Shown here in pieces: positions 7,307 through 13,946 of a stretch of 44,959 bases of DNA (the stretch's first letter is position 1; the number at the start of each line of letters is the position of its first letter). Source of the stretch: a virus. Both the position numbers and the translations under genes were made by a program. The DNA is taken from the IMG/VR virus record IMGVR_UViG_3300024267_000525, positions 1 to 44,959 of that record; one strand, written 5' to 3'. The notes under the pieces are model-generated. The model worked only from the letters and a program-made list of their open reading frames with translations, had not been told where the DNA came from and did no database searches.

Positions 7307-7738
7307 TTATTTGTTTCTTTTTTTAAGTTCTAATTCAAAAATTCTATTTCTTAATTCAGTGCTTGAAAACCCATGATCTCTTTTGTTGTAAAAGATTTCA
7401 ATACCTCTTTTTTCACAAATGTCTTTTGCTGTAAATTCCTTGCCAAAATATTCTCCACCTATAATTCTTACATCAAGTTTAAATGAACTAAAAATATCAA
7501 TTAAGTCTTTCTCAGTTTGATATGGTAATATTTTATCCACGTAACTACAACCTTCTAATTGAATAAACCTTTCTACTAAAGATTGAATTGGCTTATTTTT
7601 TGTACCTGGTCTGTCAATTGTTGGATCTGTTTGAAGAGCACATATTAGGTAGTCACATTGACTCTTGGCTTCTTCTAGCATTTTAATATGACCTGCATGT
7701 AAAAGGTCAAATGTTGAACATGTAATTCCTATTTTCAT
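7307..7738 (-). CDS. cytidylyltransferase-like nucleotidyltransferase (TagD/RfaE-C type)
   Basis: A 143-residue enzyme with the nucleotidylyltransferase HIGH-like motif H-A-G-H (residues 15-18, in TFDLLHAGHIK), an R-P-G-T segment near residue 43, and the C-terminal SSTELR (about 125-130), which corresponds to the ISSTxI/R phosphate-binding motif. Family members join CTP or ATP to a phosphorylated alditol or sugar, for example glycerol-3-phosphate cytidylyltransferase (TagD) or the ADP-heptose synthase domain. Here it overlaps by 4 nt the end of a glycosyltransferase-like gene, so it likely activates a sugar or polyol for modification of phage particles, DNA or host surface glycans. The substrate cannot be told from sequence. 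Confidence 0.82.
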   Translation of the reverse strand: MKIGITCSTFDLLHAGHIKMLEEAKSQCDYLICALQTDPTIDRPGTKNKPIQSLVERFIQLEGCSYVDKILPYQTEKDLIDIFSSFKLDVRIIGGEYFGKEFTAKDICEKRGIEIFYNKRDHGFSSTELRNRIFELELKKRNK

Positions 7739-8565
7739 ATTTTTACTTTTGAAAAAGTTTTATGTATTTGTTTAAGAAGGTTTTCTCTAACTTCTTTTGA
7801 TTTTCCTGCAAGGTGATATATAAATGCCTCATATACAAATGGATCTTGTTTTAAAAGCTTTTTATTAAATTTAAAATTTTTTTTAAAAAATTCATCTGAC
7901 ACGTCTTTTATTTTACCTTCTTTCTCACTAATTAATTCGCGTCTTTCTATATATGGTTCGTATTTTTCACATATATGCATTCTATTAAATTTAGAATCTA
8001 AAACAATTCTTGGAATATTATTAATTATTATCAAATAGTTTGTAAGTAATTGTTGTGGCCATTGAGAAGTCAAACACAATTTAGCAATTGTATTTAGTAA
8101 ATTATCATTACTAAACATATGTTTACACTCTTTAGTATATAAAATAACACCTGTATTAAATGTAGTGTCTCTTTCGTTTTTATAAATGGTCCACCTTTTT
8201 AAAAAATCCTTATATGCTTCTTTAAAGCCAACATACATTAATTGAGATTCAGAAGCAGCTGCCACATATCCACTTGGAACAAAATTAAATAAATTTGGAC
8301 AATTTGGATTCACGTAACATGTGTCATCTAGCCATAATACTTTATCGTATTCTTTTAAATATTTTCTTATCCACAGTATCTTTTTTAAATACGATGTATT
8401 ATTTCCTCTACCTACTTTTAGTTCTTTTAATTCTTTTGGAATTTCTATATCTTCTGCTACTATAAAATCTGCATTTGTTTTTTTAGCATATTCTTCCATT
8501 GAAAAGAACGCATATTTTTTAAAAGGTCTATCTCCAAGACTAGCGGTTAATATAAGATTTTTCAT
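7735..8565 (-). CDS. glycosyltransferase-like protein
   Basis: A 276-residue protein starting at Met 8565 (MKNLILTASLGDRPF). A longer open frame to 8601 runs into tRNA-Ala and is rejected. The pattern K-V-L-W-L-D-D-T-C-Y-V (about 77-87) is a D-x-D-like nucleotide-sugar/metal site after a hydrophobic strand, and the region FNTGVILY (about 137-144) is typical of GT-A fold enzymes such as GT8 and related families. No secretion signal is seen, so it acts in the cytoplasm. Its stop overlaps the start of a cytidylyltransferase by 4 nt, suggesting a sugar activation and transfer pair. The acceptor is unknown; capsid, tail fibre, DNA or host surface glycan are all possible. Confidence 0.65.
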   Translation of the reverse strand: MKNLILTASLGDRPFKKYAFFSMEEYAKKTNADFIVAEDIEIPKELKELKVGRGNNTSYLKKILWIRKYLKEYDKVLWLDDTCYVNPNCPNLFNFVPSGYVAAASESQLMYVGFKEAYKDFLKRWTIYKNERDTTFNTGVILYTKECKHMFSNDNLLNTIAKLCLTSQWPQQLLTNYLIIINNIPRIVLDSKFNRMHICEKYEPYIERRELISEKEGKIKDVSDEFFKKNFKFNKKLLKQDPFVYEAFIYHLAGKSKEVRENLLKQIHKTFSKVKI

Positions 8566-8576
8566 AATTAAGATAG

Positions 8577-8650
8577 TGGAGGTAGAGGGATTCGAACCCA
8601 CGGCCTCCTGCGTGCAAGGCAGGCGCTCTAGCCAACTGAGCTATACCCCC
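8577..8650 (-). tRNA. tRNA-Ala (anticodon UGC)
   Basis: A 74-nt tRNA on the minus strand. Acceptor stem GGGGGTA pairs with TACCTCC and contains a G3:U70 wobble, the universal identity element for alanyl-tRNA synthetase. Anticodon stem CCTGC/GCAGG encloses CTTGCAC with anticodon TGC (reads GCA and other GCN codons), and the T arm holds GGTTCGAATCC. The discriminator is A and CCA is not encoded. The 3' end lies 11 nt before the start of a glycosyltransferase gene. Confidence 0.96.
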
Positions 8651-8656
8651 ATCTTT

Positions 8657-8941
8657 TTATTTTTCAGAATTTTCTGTCTCTAACATATTTGTTATAGACT
8701 TAACAAGTCCTTCAGCTAATTTATCTAGTGCTTCTTCTTCAGAATCTGCTTGATAAATTCTATAAAATCCATAAGAGTTGACTATTTGTGCAAGGTCTAA
8801 GCCTCTTTCATCATCTCCTTTTTTTATAGCAAGTAATTCCTTTTTATCGTCATCCATTGCTAAGTAAACTTTAACATCTTTATCTAATCCTTTAGATATT
8901 TTTTCTATTAAAATGTCTAAAATATGTGTTTGTTCTTCCAT
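8657..8941 (-). CDS. hypothetical acidic protein
   Basis: A 94-residue acidic protein of mixed helix and strand pattern, with no recognised family. Features: an N-terminal helix (ILDILIEKISKGL), strand-like VKVYLAMDDDKKELLAIKK, and a C-terminal helix (EEEALDKLAEGLVKSITNMLE). It lies upstream of tRNA-Ala by 7 nt, so tRNA and gene share a transcript. A GATATATA motif 30 nt upstream suggests late expression. Confidence 0.6.
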   Translation of the reverse strand: MEEQTHILDILIEKISKGLDKDVKVYLAMDDDKKELLAIKKGDDERGLDLAQIVNSYGFYRIYQADSEEEALDKLAEGLVKSITNMLETENSEK

Positions 8942-8971
8942 GTTTATTATATGTTATGTTTTAGATTTGTT

Positions 8972-8979
8972 TATATATC
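8972..8979 (-). promoter_or_regulatory. GATATATA late-type promoter motif
   Basis: GATATATA on the minus strand 30 nt before the hypothetical gene that leads into tRNA-Ala. Confidence 0.55.
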
Positions 8980-8982
8980 CTA

Positions 8983-9231
8983 TTAATATTCCTCACCGTA
9001 CAAACCATTCTTAATATCTTTTTCTTCCTGAGTTTCAAACTGATCCATCTCCCACATACAGTGACCATGTAGATCTTCTAGTTTTTGATCAGTTAACATA
9101 TCAATTTTTTCTTTATCAATGTCTTCTCCAACTTGTTCATAGTAGTTGTAAATTTCTACAAGCATCAATGCTCTTTTATTTAAGTTTGCTAATAATTGGC
9201 TTGTCTTTCTATCGTTTGTTTGATTATTCAT
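8983..9231 (-). CDS. hypothetical acidic protein
   Basis: An 82-residue acidic, probably helical protein (LLANLNKRALMLVEIYNYYEQ in the first half, many Asp/Glu in the second). No family recognised. It follows the sigma factor gene by about 22 nt on the same strand, so it may be expressed with it, and could in principle be an accessory or regulator of that factor; nothing in the sequence proves this. Confidence 0.6.
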   Translation of the reverse strand: MNNQTNDRKTSQLLANLNKRALMLVEIYNYYEQVGEDIDKEKIDMLTDQKLEDLHGHCMWEMDQFETQEEKDIKNGLYGEEY

Positions 9232-9253
9232 TTTATTTTTTTAAGATTTAAGA

Positions 9254-9862
9254 TTATGATATTTTTTCTGCGATTAATGTTTTACCTCTACGGATTCTGT
9301 TTTTAACTGTTTGTAAATTGACCTTATGTTTTGCAGAAATGTCTTCATATTTCATACCTTTTAAAAGTCTATCTTCCATGATTTCTTTGTACATTGGCTT
9401 AAGATCTACAATTGCTTTAAGTGCACTTTCGTATTTTTGCATAAGCTCTTCGTCTTCTTCAATGTAGTCATTTTCAGTTTTTTGTTCGTATTCCATTAAG
9501 AGTCCATTTGCAGAACCATTAATAATACCATCATCACCTACTTGCACACCGAATTCTCTTAGTTGATCAAGTGATGATTTTTTGTTTCTTTCTTTAATAT
9601 AACCTAGGGCTTCATTGAATGCGATCTTGTATAACCATGTTGTAATTTGCCATTCTGGTTTATATTGATCGATTTTAGTCCACAGTTTAATTAGCACATT
9701 TGATGTTAAGTCGCTTGCGATACTGTTGTCTTTTACTATTTTGTAGATATAAGTTTTAAGACCTGGCTTTACTCTATTGTAAATTGCATTATAATCTTTA
9801 TGTGATCTTGTTGCTACGAAGTTTTCTGCTAATTCTCTGTAAGTGATTTTTGTTTTTGGCAT
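9254..9862 (-). CDS. ECF-type RNA polymerase sigma factor (candidate late sigma)
   Basis: A 202-residue sigma-70 family protein. Region 2 spans about residues 20-95 (ASDLTSNVLIKLWTKID, then WQITTWLYKIAFNEALGYIK, matching the core-binding and -10-recognition helices). Region 4 spans about 145-200, with a helix-turn-helix KYEDISAKHKVNLQTVKNRI. An acidic linker of about 40 residues (EYEQKTENDYIEEDEEL) separates them. Region 1.1 and region 3 are absent, as in ECF factors. T4-like phages use gp55 for late promoters; this may be its functional counterpart in this lineage, and GATATATA is a natural target (inference). The gene lies behind copy A of the long repeated upstream element, consistent with early expression. 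Confidence 0.85.
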   Translation of the reverse strand: MPKTKITYRELAENFVATRSHKDYNAIYNRVKPGLKTYIYKIVKDNSIASDLTSNVLIKLWTKIDQYKPEWQITTWLYKIAFNEALGYIKERNKKSSLDQLREFGVQVGDDGIINGSANGLLMEYEQKTENDYIEEDEELMQKYESALKAIVDLKPMYKEIMEDRLLKGMKYEDISAKHKVNLQTVKNRIRRGKTLIAEKIS

Positions 9863-9887
9863 ATTTATTGTTTTTTACGTTTTTAAT

Positions 9888-9960
9888 TTATAATACTAAT
9901 ATAACTATAATTTTTGACCCGTGAAATTTTTTGGGCACTTTTTTTCAAAAGTTATGAACA
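9888..9960 (-). promoter_or_regulatory. long conserved upstream element, copy A (candidate early/middle promoter)
   Basis: Upstream of the sigma factor. In minus-strand order it holds GTTCATAACTTTT, an A-tract, AAAGTGCC, TTTCACGGGTCAAA, TATAGTTATATTAG and TATTATAA, ending 25 nt before the ATG. The core matches the other six copies apart from AAAAATT in place of AAAGATT. Confidence 0.75.
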
Positions 9961-9962
9961 AT

Positions 9963-10154
9963 TTAATGTTCTCTATCCCACTGTTCATTTTCGGCTGCGA
10001 TTGAACACAGCATTAAGAACTCATCTTTAAGTTCTGCTAAAGACCATTCAGAATATTTAATTCCTCTAGGTCTAATCCCGTGTGCGTCTTTATAGGCGTC
10101 GCTCATTACCTGTAAAAATTCTTTTTTAGTCCAAGTGTCGATTATGTTTGTCAT
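9963..10154 (-). CDS. small conserved phage protein (RPRG motif)
   Basis: A 63-residue protein. The pattern A-Y-K-D-A-H-G-I-R-P-R-G in residues 20-31 is one I associate with small phage proteins of unknown function; the rest is helical and acidic. It sits between two copies of the long upstream element: copy B drives it and copy A begins at its stop codon. Its function is unknown. Confidence 0.7.
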   Translation of the reverse strand: MTNIIDTWTKKEFLQVMSDAYKDAHGIRPRGIKYSEWSLAELKDEFLMLCSIAAENEQWDREH

Positions 10155-10167
10155 GTTTAAGTTTTAA

Positions 10168-10244
10168 TTATAATACTAATATAACTATAATCTTTGACCC
10201 GTGAAAACTTTTAGGCACTTTTTTCCTAAAAGTTATTAACAATT
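10168..10244 (-). promoter_or_regulatory. long conserved upstream element, copy B
   Basis: Minus-strand element before the RPRG protein gene. The core (CACGGGTCAAAG through TATTATAA) is identical to copies C and D. The upstream block carries GTTAATAACTTTTAGG and AAAAAAGTGCC. The ATG follows the core by 13 nt. Confidence 0.75.
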
Positions 10245-10359
10245 ATTTCTTAAAAATTTTTATTAAATCAAGGACGGTATTGCCCACGATAGAAATTAGT
10301 AGCACCATTCCGAGAAAGTGCCATATTGATTGAAATGTGAATTCGAAAAATGTCATCAT
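10243..10359 (-). CDS. 38-residue single-pass membrane protein
   Basis: A small gene not obvious by length alone. It starts MMTFFEFTFQSIWHFLG, has one membrane segment (about 13-28, WHFLGMVLLISIVGNTV) and ends with a basic tail (DLIKIFKK). Its ATG overlaps the TGA of the metallophosphoesterase-like gene (ATGA), which supports it being real and translationally coupled. Function unknown. Confidence 0.65.
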   Translation of the reverse strand: MMTFFEFTFQSIWHFLGMVLLISIVGNTVLDLIKIFKK

Positions 10360-10880
10360 GTTATTTCTTTTAATAAGTCCATCAGTGAATTAATATCCTG
10401 TGGCTTAAAGTTACATTGATCAGTGCTACAATTTATCATTCTCTTTTTTGGTACTGTTTTGTATTTACGAGTTGGATAGCCTATAACTCCATAATACTTT
10501 TTAGATTTTTTAGGCCATTCCTGCATAGGCCAGTAGTTTAAACATATCTTTAAAACGTCTATTGAAAAATATGGATCTAATATTTTTACATTTTTAGGTA
10601 AATTGCCCTTATTATAAAGATCTAGAATTGGCTGATCATTTTCTCCAATTATCATAAAAATCTTTTTACCTTTTAATAAAAGCAATGAATCATATGCTGT
10701 TTTAGGATCCCATGCAAAATTACCAAGATGATATACAACGTCTTCATTAGTTACAACCTCATTCCAATTTTTAATTAAATCAGAAGTCATTGAATCTACT
10801 GTGCTATAAGGGCGCTTCCATTTTCCAATAGCTGATTGGCGCCCTAATTGCATATTACCTGTTATAAATGTTTTACCCAT
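10356..10880 (-). CDS. degenerate metallophosphoesterase-like protein
   Basis: A 174-residue protein matching the phage calcineurin-like phosphoesterase pattern in layout: an N-terminal strand, S-M-T-S-D-L-I-K-N-W-N-E-V-V, then D-V-V-Y-H-L-G-N-F-A-W, LLLLKGKKIFMIIGEND and a C-terminal NCSTDQCNFKPQDI. The metal ligands appear lost: D-x-H is N-x-Q (GNMQLG, residues 8-13), G-D is G-N (HLGNFA), G-N-H-D is G-E-N-D, and the G-H-x-H near the C-terminus is GYPT. It is therefore probably not an active phosphoesterase and may bind a ligand or partner. It begins at the end of the next gene (1-nt overlap) and overlaps a micro-ORF downstream. Confidence 0.7.
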   Translation of the reverse strand: MGKTFITGNMQLGRQSAIGKWKRPYSTVDSMTSDLIKNWNEVVTNEDVVYHLGNFAWDPKTAYDSLLLLKGKKIFMIIGENDQPILDLYNKGNLPKNVKILDPYFSIDVLKICLNYWPMQEWPKKSKKYYGVIGYPTRKYKTVPKKRMINCSTDQCNFKPQDINSLMDLLKEIT

Positions 10881-11416
10881 TAGGCTACTGTGAATTTAAT
10901 GTTGTATCTATTCCAAAGATCCATCATTAACTGAGCTTCTTTCGTGCCTGTTTGAGCATTCTTGATTCTTTGGTCTTTTGATGTATCAATAAAAAGATAC
11001 ATTACAAAATCATAATTTGTTGAATAAACAAGGCTTTGTCCGATTCCACTTCTTAAGCTATTTCCACTTTCGCCTCTTCTAAACTCAATTGCGATATTCA
11101 TACCGTTCATTTCTAGTACCATATCTGGTCTATTTAATGTTCCCATAAATAATGTATGGTGTACGGTAGTATTAACATCGCCTTCCCATTTTAAGTTTCT
11201 TTTTACCTTTGCTTTTGCTTTTTCAGCAGTAGTGTCAGTATTTTCAACTAAATATTGAGTTAGTGATTGTACAAGATGAGGATAAACAAATTGTTTGATT
11301 TGATCTTCAGTCTTGTTTTTATAATCAATTGTATTAAATATATCGTCTTGTGTAATAGCTTCAGAAATTAATTCCATGAAGTCTAATCTTTTTTGACTCT
11401 TAGCCTTTTGTCTCAT
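10880..11416 (-). CDS. hypothetical protein, possible PD-(D/E)XK-like fold
   Basis: A 178-residue protein. The segment N-R-P-D-M-V-L-E-M-N-G-M-N-I-A-I-E-F-R-R (about 113-132) resembles a P-D ... E-x-R arrangement of restriction-endonuclease-like folds, followed by a long helix and a strand (YDFVMYLFIDTS). The usual Lys is replaced by Arg. The N-terminal half is helical (ISEAITQDDIFNT and IKQFVYPHLVQSLTQYL). The nuclease reading is tentative; a DNA-binding or inactive homologue is also possible. It overlaps the next upstream gene by 17 nt. Confidence 0.55.
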   Translation of the reverse strand: MRQKAKSQKRLDFMELISEAITQDDIFNTIDYKNKTEDQIKQFVYPHLVQSLTQYLVENTDTTAEKAKAKVKRNLKWEGDVNTTVHHTLFMGTLNRPDMVLEMNGMNIAIEFRRGESGNSLRSGIGQSLVYSTNYDFVMYLFIDTSKDQRIKNAQTGTKEAQLMMDLWNRYNIKFTVA

Positions 11417-11936
11417 CTGCAGTTTCTAAAGTAGGTTCAACTTCTTCCGTATTTTCAATTGCAGTAATGTTAGTGTCAAGATCTCTTAATCTAACATGCA
11501 TTTCTGAAATTTCTTTATTAGATTCAGTAAGTTCATTCATTGCATTAGTCACTGACTCACCTACCATTGTAAGCATCTTTACAAATTTTCTTGCGCTTTC
11601 AACGCCAGTTCCTTGTACATTTAAGAGTGCTTGATAGAGACCATTTAACTCATAAGCCTTAAGCTCTAGTGTTACTTTATAATCGTCACCTGCTGTTTCA
11701 AGTTCTTTTTTAATTCTACTTCTTTCTGCCTTTAACCTATCAAATAAAGTTACAACAATTGCTGCATTCTTAGTTTCCCAAGTATATCCTTTATTTAGGT
11801 GGTCTTGTATTGTTTTAATCATTGATACGTCTTCAACTTCTACGTTAAAAATCATAGCCGCATTTGCCTTTGCAAGTTCAGTAACTTTACCTTCAAGTTC
11901 TGTTCTTTCTGTTTTTAAATCTTCTAAATTCGTCAT
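11400..11936 (-). CDS. coiled-coil protein of unknown function
   Basis: A 178-residue, mostly helical protein. Heptad-like patterns occur at the N-terminus (about 1-25, LEDLKTERTELEGKVTELAK), in the middle (about 65-90) and near the C-terminus (about 130-160), ending in an acidic tail. No catalytic motif. A GATATATA motif lies 26 nt upstream, suggesting late expression, so a minor structural or assembly role is possible. Confidence 0.55.
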   Translation of the reverse strand: MTNLEDLKTERTELEGKVTELAKANAAMIFNVEVEDVSMIKTIQDHLNKGYTWETKNAAIVVTLFDRLKAERSRIKKELETAGDDYKVTLELKAYELNGLYQALLNVQGTGVESARKFVKMLTMVGESVTNAMNELTESNKEISEMHVRLRDLDTNITAIENTEEVEPTLETADETKG

Positions 11937-11962
11937 TGTTTGTTTGTTTTAAAATTACTATT

Positions 11963-11970
11963 TATATATC
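11963..11970 (-). promoter_or_regulatory. GATATATA late-type promoter motif
   Basis: GATATATAAATAG on the minus strand 26 nt before the coiled-coil gene. It is one of the copies that continue as AAATA, resembling the T4 late box TATAAATA. Confidence 0.6.
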
Positions 11971-12444
11971 CTAAAATTCTGGATTGGTCACTCGTAGATC
12001 ATAATCTTCGAATTCGTTAAATTGCTTCATATCCTCTATCTCTCTTGACATTGGATGGTAAGCTTTATCATCTCTCAAGATTAATCTAGTTAACCTTGTG
12101 GTAGGGTTAATGTCTAAATAAATTATTAAACATTCCTTTTTAATTTCTTCTGGTAATAACTTAAGACCATCTGGTGACATAATTAAAACATCACTTTTTT
12201 CATATTCTTCTCTTGTCATTCCATATTTCCAACCTTTAAAATCCATATACTCAAGCATATCACCTGATTCTACAATTTTCATAAAGGTCTCATCATCTGT
12301 ATAATAATAATCTACACCTTCTGTTTCTGTTTCTCTTGGAGATCTTGTTGTGTGGCTTACAGCTCCTTTAAATCCTTTATCTGCCAGCCTTGCTCTAAAA
12401 TAATCTTTACCTGCTGCTGCCTTGCCTACTAATATTATTTTCAT
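11971..12444 (-). CDS. guanylate kinase-like nucleotide kinase
   Basis: A 157-residue protein with P-loop GKAAAGKD (residues 7-14) and the GMP-binding pattern S-H-T-T-R-S-P-R-E-T-E-x-E-G-V-D-Y-Y-Y (about 30-48), which is diagnostic of guanylate kinase. The lid contains LILRDDKAYHP. Family reaction: ATP + GMP to ADP + GDP, supporting dGTP supply for replication. It is shorter than typical (about 200 residues) and lacks a usual C-terminal extension, as often in phage versions. It is preceded by a small helical ORF and a GH16 gene on the same strand. Confidence 0.88.
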   Translation of the reverse strand: MKIILVGKAAAGKDYFRARLADKGFKGAVSHTTRSPRETETEGVDYYYTDDETFMKIVESGDMLEYMDFKGWKYGMTREEYEKSDVLIMSPDGLKLLPEEIKKECLIIYLDINPTTRLTRLILRDDKAYHPMSREIEDMKQFNEFEDYDLRVTNPEF

Positions 12445-12451
12445 GTATTAT

Positions 12452-12619
12452 TTAATTACGAATGTTTGACTTATCTAAGTTCTCTAATCTTAATTTCCTA
12501 AGTTTTTCTCTTAGTCCTTGTATTTCTTTTAAATTGGAAGTATTAGTTTCACTCGCTAATAGGCTTTCCATTTCCTTTAAAATTTCTATTTCTATCTTGT
12601 TGTATTCAGCTTCTTCCAT
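12452..12619 (-). CDS. 55-residue helical protein
   Basis: A small gene between guanylate kinase and the GH16 gene. The protein is almost wholly helical and charged (YNKIEIEILKEMESLLAS, then LKEIQGLREKLRKLRLENL), a likely short coiled coil. It has a clean ATG, an A-rich leader and no overlap with neighbours. Function unknown. Confidence 0.55.
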   Translation of the reverse strand: MEEAEYNKIEIEILKEMESLLASETNTSNLKEIQGLREKLRKLRLENLDKSNIRN

Positions 12620-12640
12620 GTTTATTATATACTAAAAAAA

Positions 12641-13387
12641 TTAATTGTTTAACTCTGATAAAGATTTATATTTAAAATTTCTTACAACATATTCTGAAGT
12701 AGGGTGATTGTTTACATCTACACCTGCATCAACATGTGCATTTATTTTTACATTCATTGATTTACCACGATATTCATCTAATAACTTTGGATCTTTAAGC
12801 TCTCTAACTAGTCTATCATTATAAAATATTTTAATCACATCTTCAGTCCATAAACATCCAAATTTATTAAAGTGTTTTGCTGGATTTTTCCAACCTAGCC
12901 AATGTGTCTTTGCTCCTAAATTATAATTATCGGGTTGCTTTCCACAGTGAAAATTAGTTTCAACTCTCCAAAAGCCAAATGGATTAAAAAGATTAAAATG
13001 AAAAAAGTGTTCTTTGTTTTTTGAATAAGCCTCAAAGACATCAATTTCAGGTGGCCAACTTTCAAATGGACTCATCCAAAATGCAGGCCATAGATTCTTA
13101 CCTGTTGGTAACTTAGCTTCTATTTCAAAATATCCATAGCCAAAGCCATCAACGCTTGATACTAAACCTACTCCTATTGGAATTTCAAGCTCTGTTAATT
13201 CTGAATTATAATGAAGTGACTTGCCTTTAAATGTTTTTGGATTCATTTGAGTCTTTAAGATCATTTCGTCCTTTTCATTTATTTCTATTGCGCTTCTATC
13301 ATAATAGCAATATGTTTTGTCAGGGTGATATGTTCCCCATTTTTCTCTTGGACGCCATTTATATCCGCCCCATTGTATATGTGCCAT
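12641..13387 (-). CDS. glycoside hydrolase family 16-like enzyme
   Basis: A 248-residue protein with the GH16 active-site signature E-I-D-V-F-E (residues 114-119): Glu114 is the nucleophile, Asp116 assists and Glu119 is the acid/base. Upstream, YGYFEIEAKLPTGKNLWPAFWM (in parts, 84-104) is the conserved strand pair before the site. The family cleaves beta-1,3 or beta-1,4 glucans and galactans such as laminarin, lichenan, agar and carrageenan. There is no signal peptide, so it would reach its substrate either at lysis or as part of a virion; nothing links it to a tail fibre. Family substrate cannot be told from these motifs. It sits in an accessory block beside a hotdog thioesterase. Confidence 0.87.
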   Translation of the reverse strand: MAHIQWGGYKWRPREKWGTYHPDKTYCYYDRSAIEINEKDEMILKTQMNPKTFKGKSLHYNSELTELEIPIGVGLVSSVDGFGYGYFEIEAKLPTGKNLWPAFWMSPFESWPPEIDVFEAYSKNKEHFFHFNLFNPFGFWRVETNFHCGKQPDNYNLGAKTHWLGWKNPAKHFNKFGCLWTEDVIKIFYNDRLVRELKDPKLLDEYRGKSMNVKINAHVDAGVDVNNHPTSEYVVRNFKYKSLSELNN

Positions 13388-13393
13388 TTTATT

Positions 13394-13777
13394 TTATTTA
13401 AATTTATCCTTTACTCTTTCTGAAATTGGAATTGCATCTCCCATCTCATCAATTCTTACAAACTTTATATTTGTTTGTAAAATAATATTTTGTTTGCCAT
13501 TATAAACATTATGGCTTCTGGCTTCTAAATATAAATCTATAGAAGTTGTTCCTATACTATCTATCTTAGCATACATTTTTAGTAGTTGACCTTCCTTTGC
13601 TGGCTTTGTGAAAACACATTTATCGATACATTTTGTTACCATTCTTGGAGTATCGCACATTTCTGCTGCATAGCTTGCTGCGGCTGCATCTAACCAAGCC
13701 AGAAGTTTCCCTCCAAACAAGTTTCCATGAAAGCCTAAATCTGATTTTTTTATTGGGTGTGTACTAACTAACTGCAT
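13394..13777 (-). CDS. hotdog-fold acyl-CoA thioesterase
   Basis: A 127-residue protein with the YciA/BFIT-type thioesterase pattern: H-G-N-L-F-G-G-K-L-L-A-W-L-D-A-A-A (about 17-33) holding the catalytic Asp, then V-T-K-C-I-D-K-C-V-F-T-K-P-A-K-E-G-Q (about 47-64) and a G-T-T-S segment. Family members hydrolyse acyl-CoA thioesters to free fatty acid and CoA. In a phage it might remodel the membrane fatty-acid pool, release CoA or act on a specific acyl metabolite (inference). It overlaps the end of the upstream small gene by 14 nt and runs 6 nt before the GH16 start. Confidence 0.85.
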   Translation of the reverse strand: MQLVSTHPIKKSDLGFHGNLFGGKLLAWLDAAAASYAAEMCDTPRMVTKCIDKCVFTKPAKEGQLLKMYAKIDSIGTTSIDLYLEARSHNVYNGKQNIILQTNIKFVRIDEMGDAIPISERVKDKFK

Positions 13778-13946
13778 TTACTATTTTTTGGCAACGTTCA
13801 TATTCTTCTTCATTTTCATAATGTTTTAATATTACATCTCTATCTGTATGGTCAACCGGTAACCAAAACTCTTCGCCTAAATCATCATAGTCTATTTCAC
13901 CCATGTATAATCTATAAGCATTATCATATGATTGATCTATATTCAT
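13764..13946 (-). CDS. hypothetical small acidic protein
   Basis: A 60-residue acidic protein (IDQSYDNAYRLYMGEIDYDDLGEE in part). No family recognised. Overlaps the thioesterase start by 14 nt and the preceding gene's end by 4 nt, so it is translated within the same operon. Confidence 0.6.
   Translation of the reverse strand: MNIDQSYDNAYRLYMGEIDYDDLGEEFWLPVDHTDRDVILKHYENEEEYERCQKIVNAVS

Noticed and set aside
7807-7816. GATATATAAATG on the plus strand inside the glycosyltransferase gene
   Set aside because: It matches the late-box sequence but lies in the middle of a minus-strand gene with no plus-strand gene after it, so it is probably chance in AT-rich DNA.
8566-8601. 12-residue N-terminal extension of the glycosyltransferase at 7735
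   Set aside because: The extension overlaps tRNA-Ala; the natural start is the ATG at 8565.
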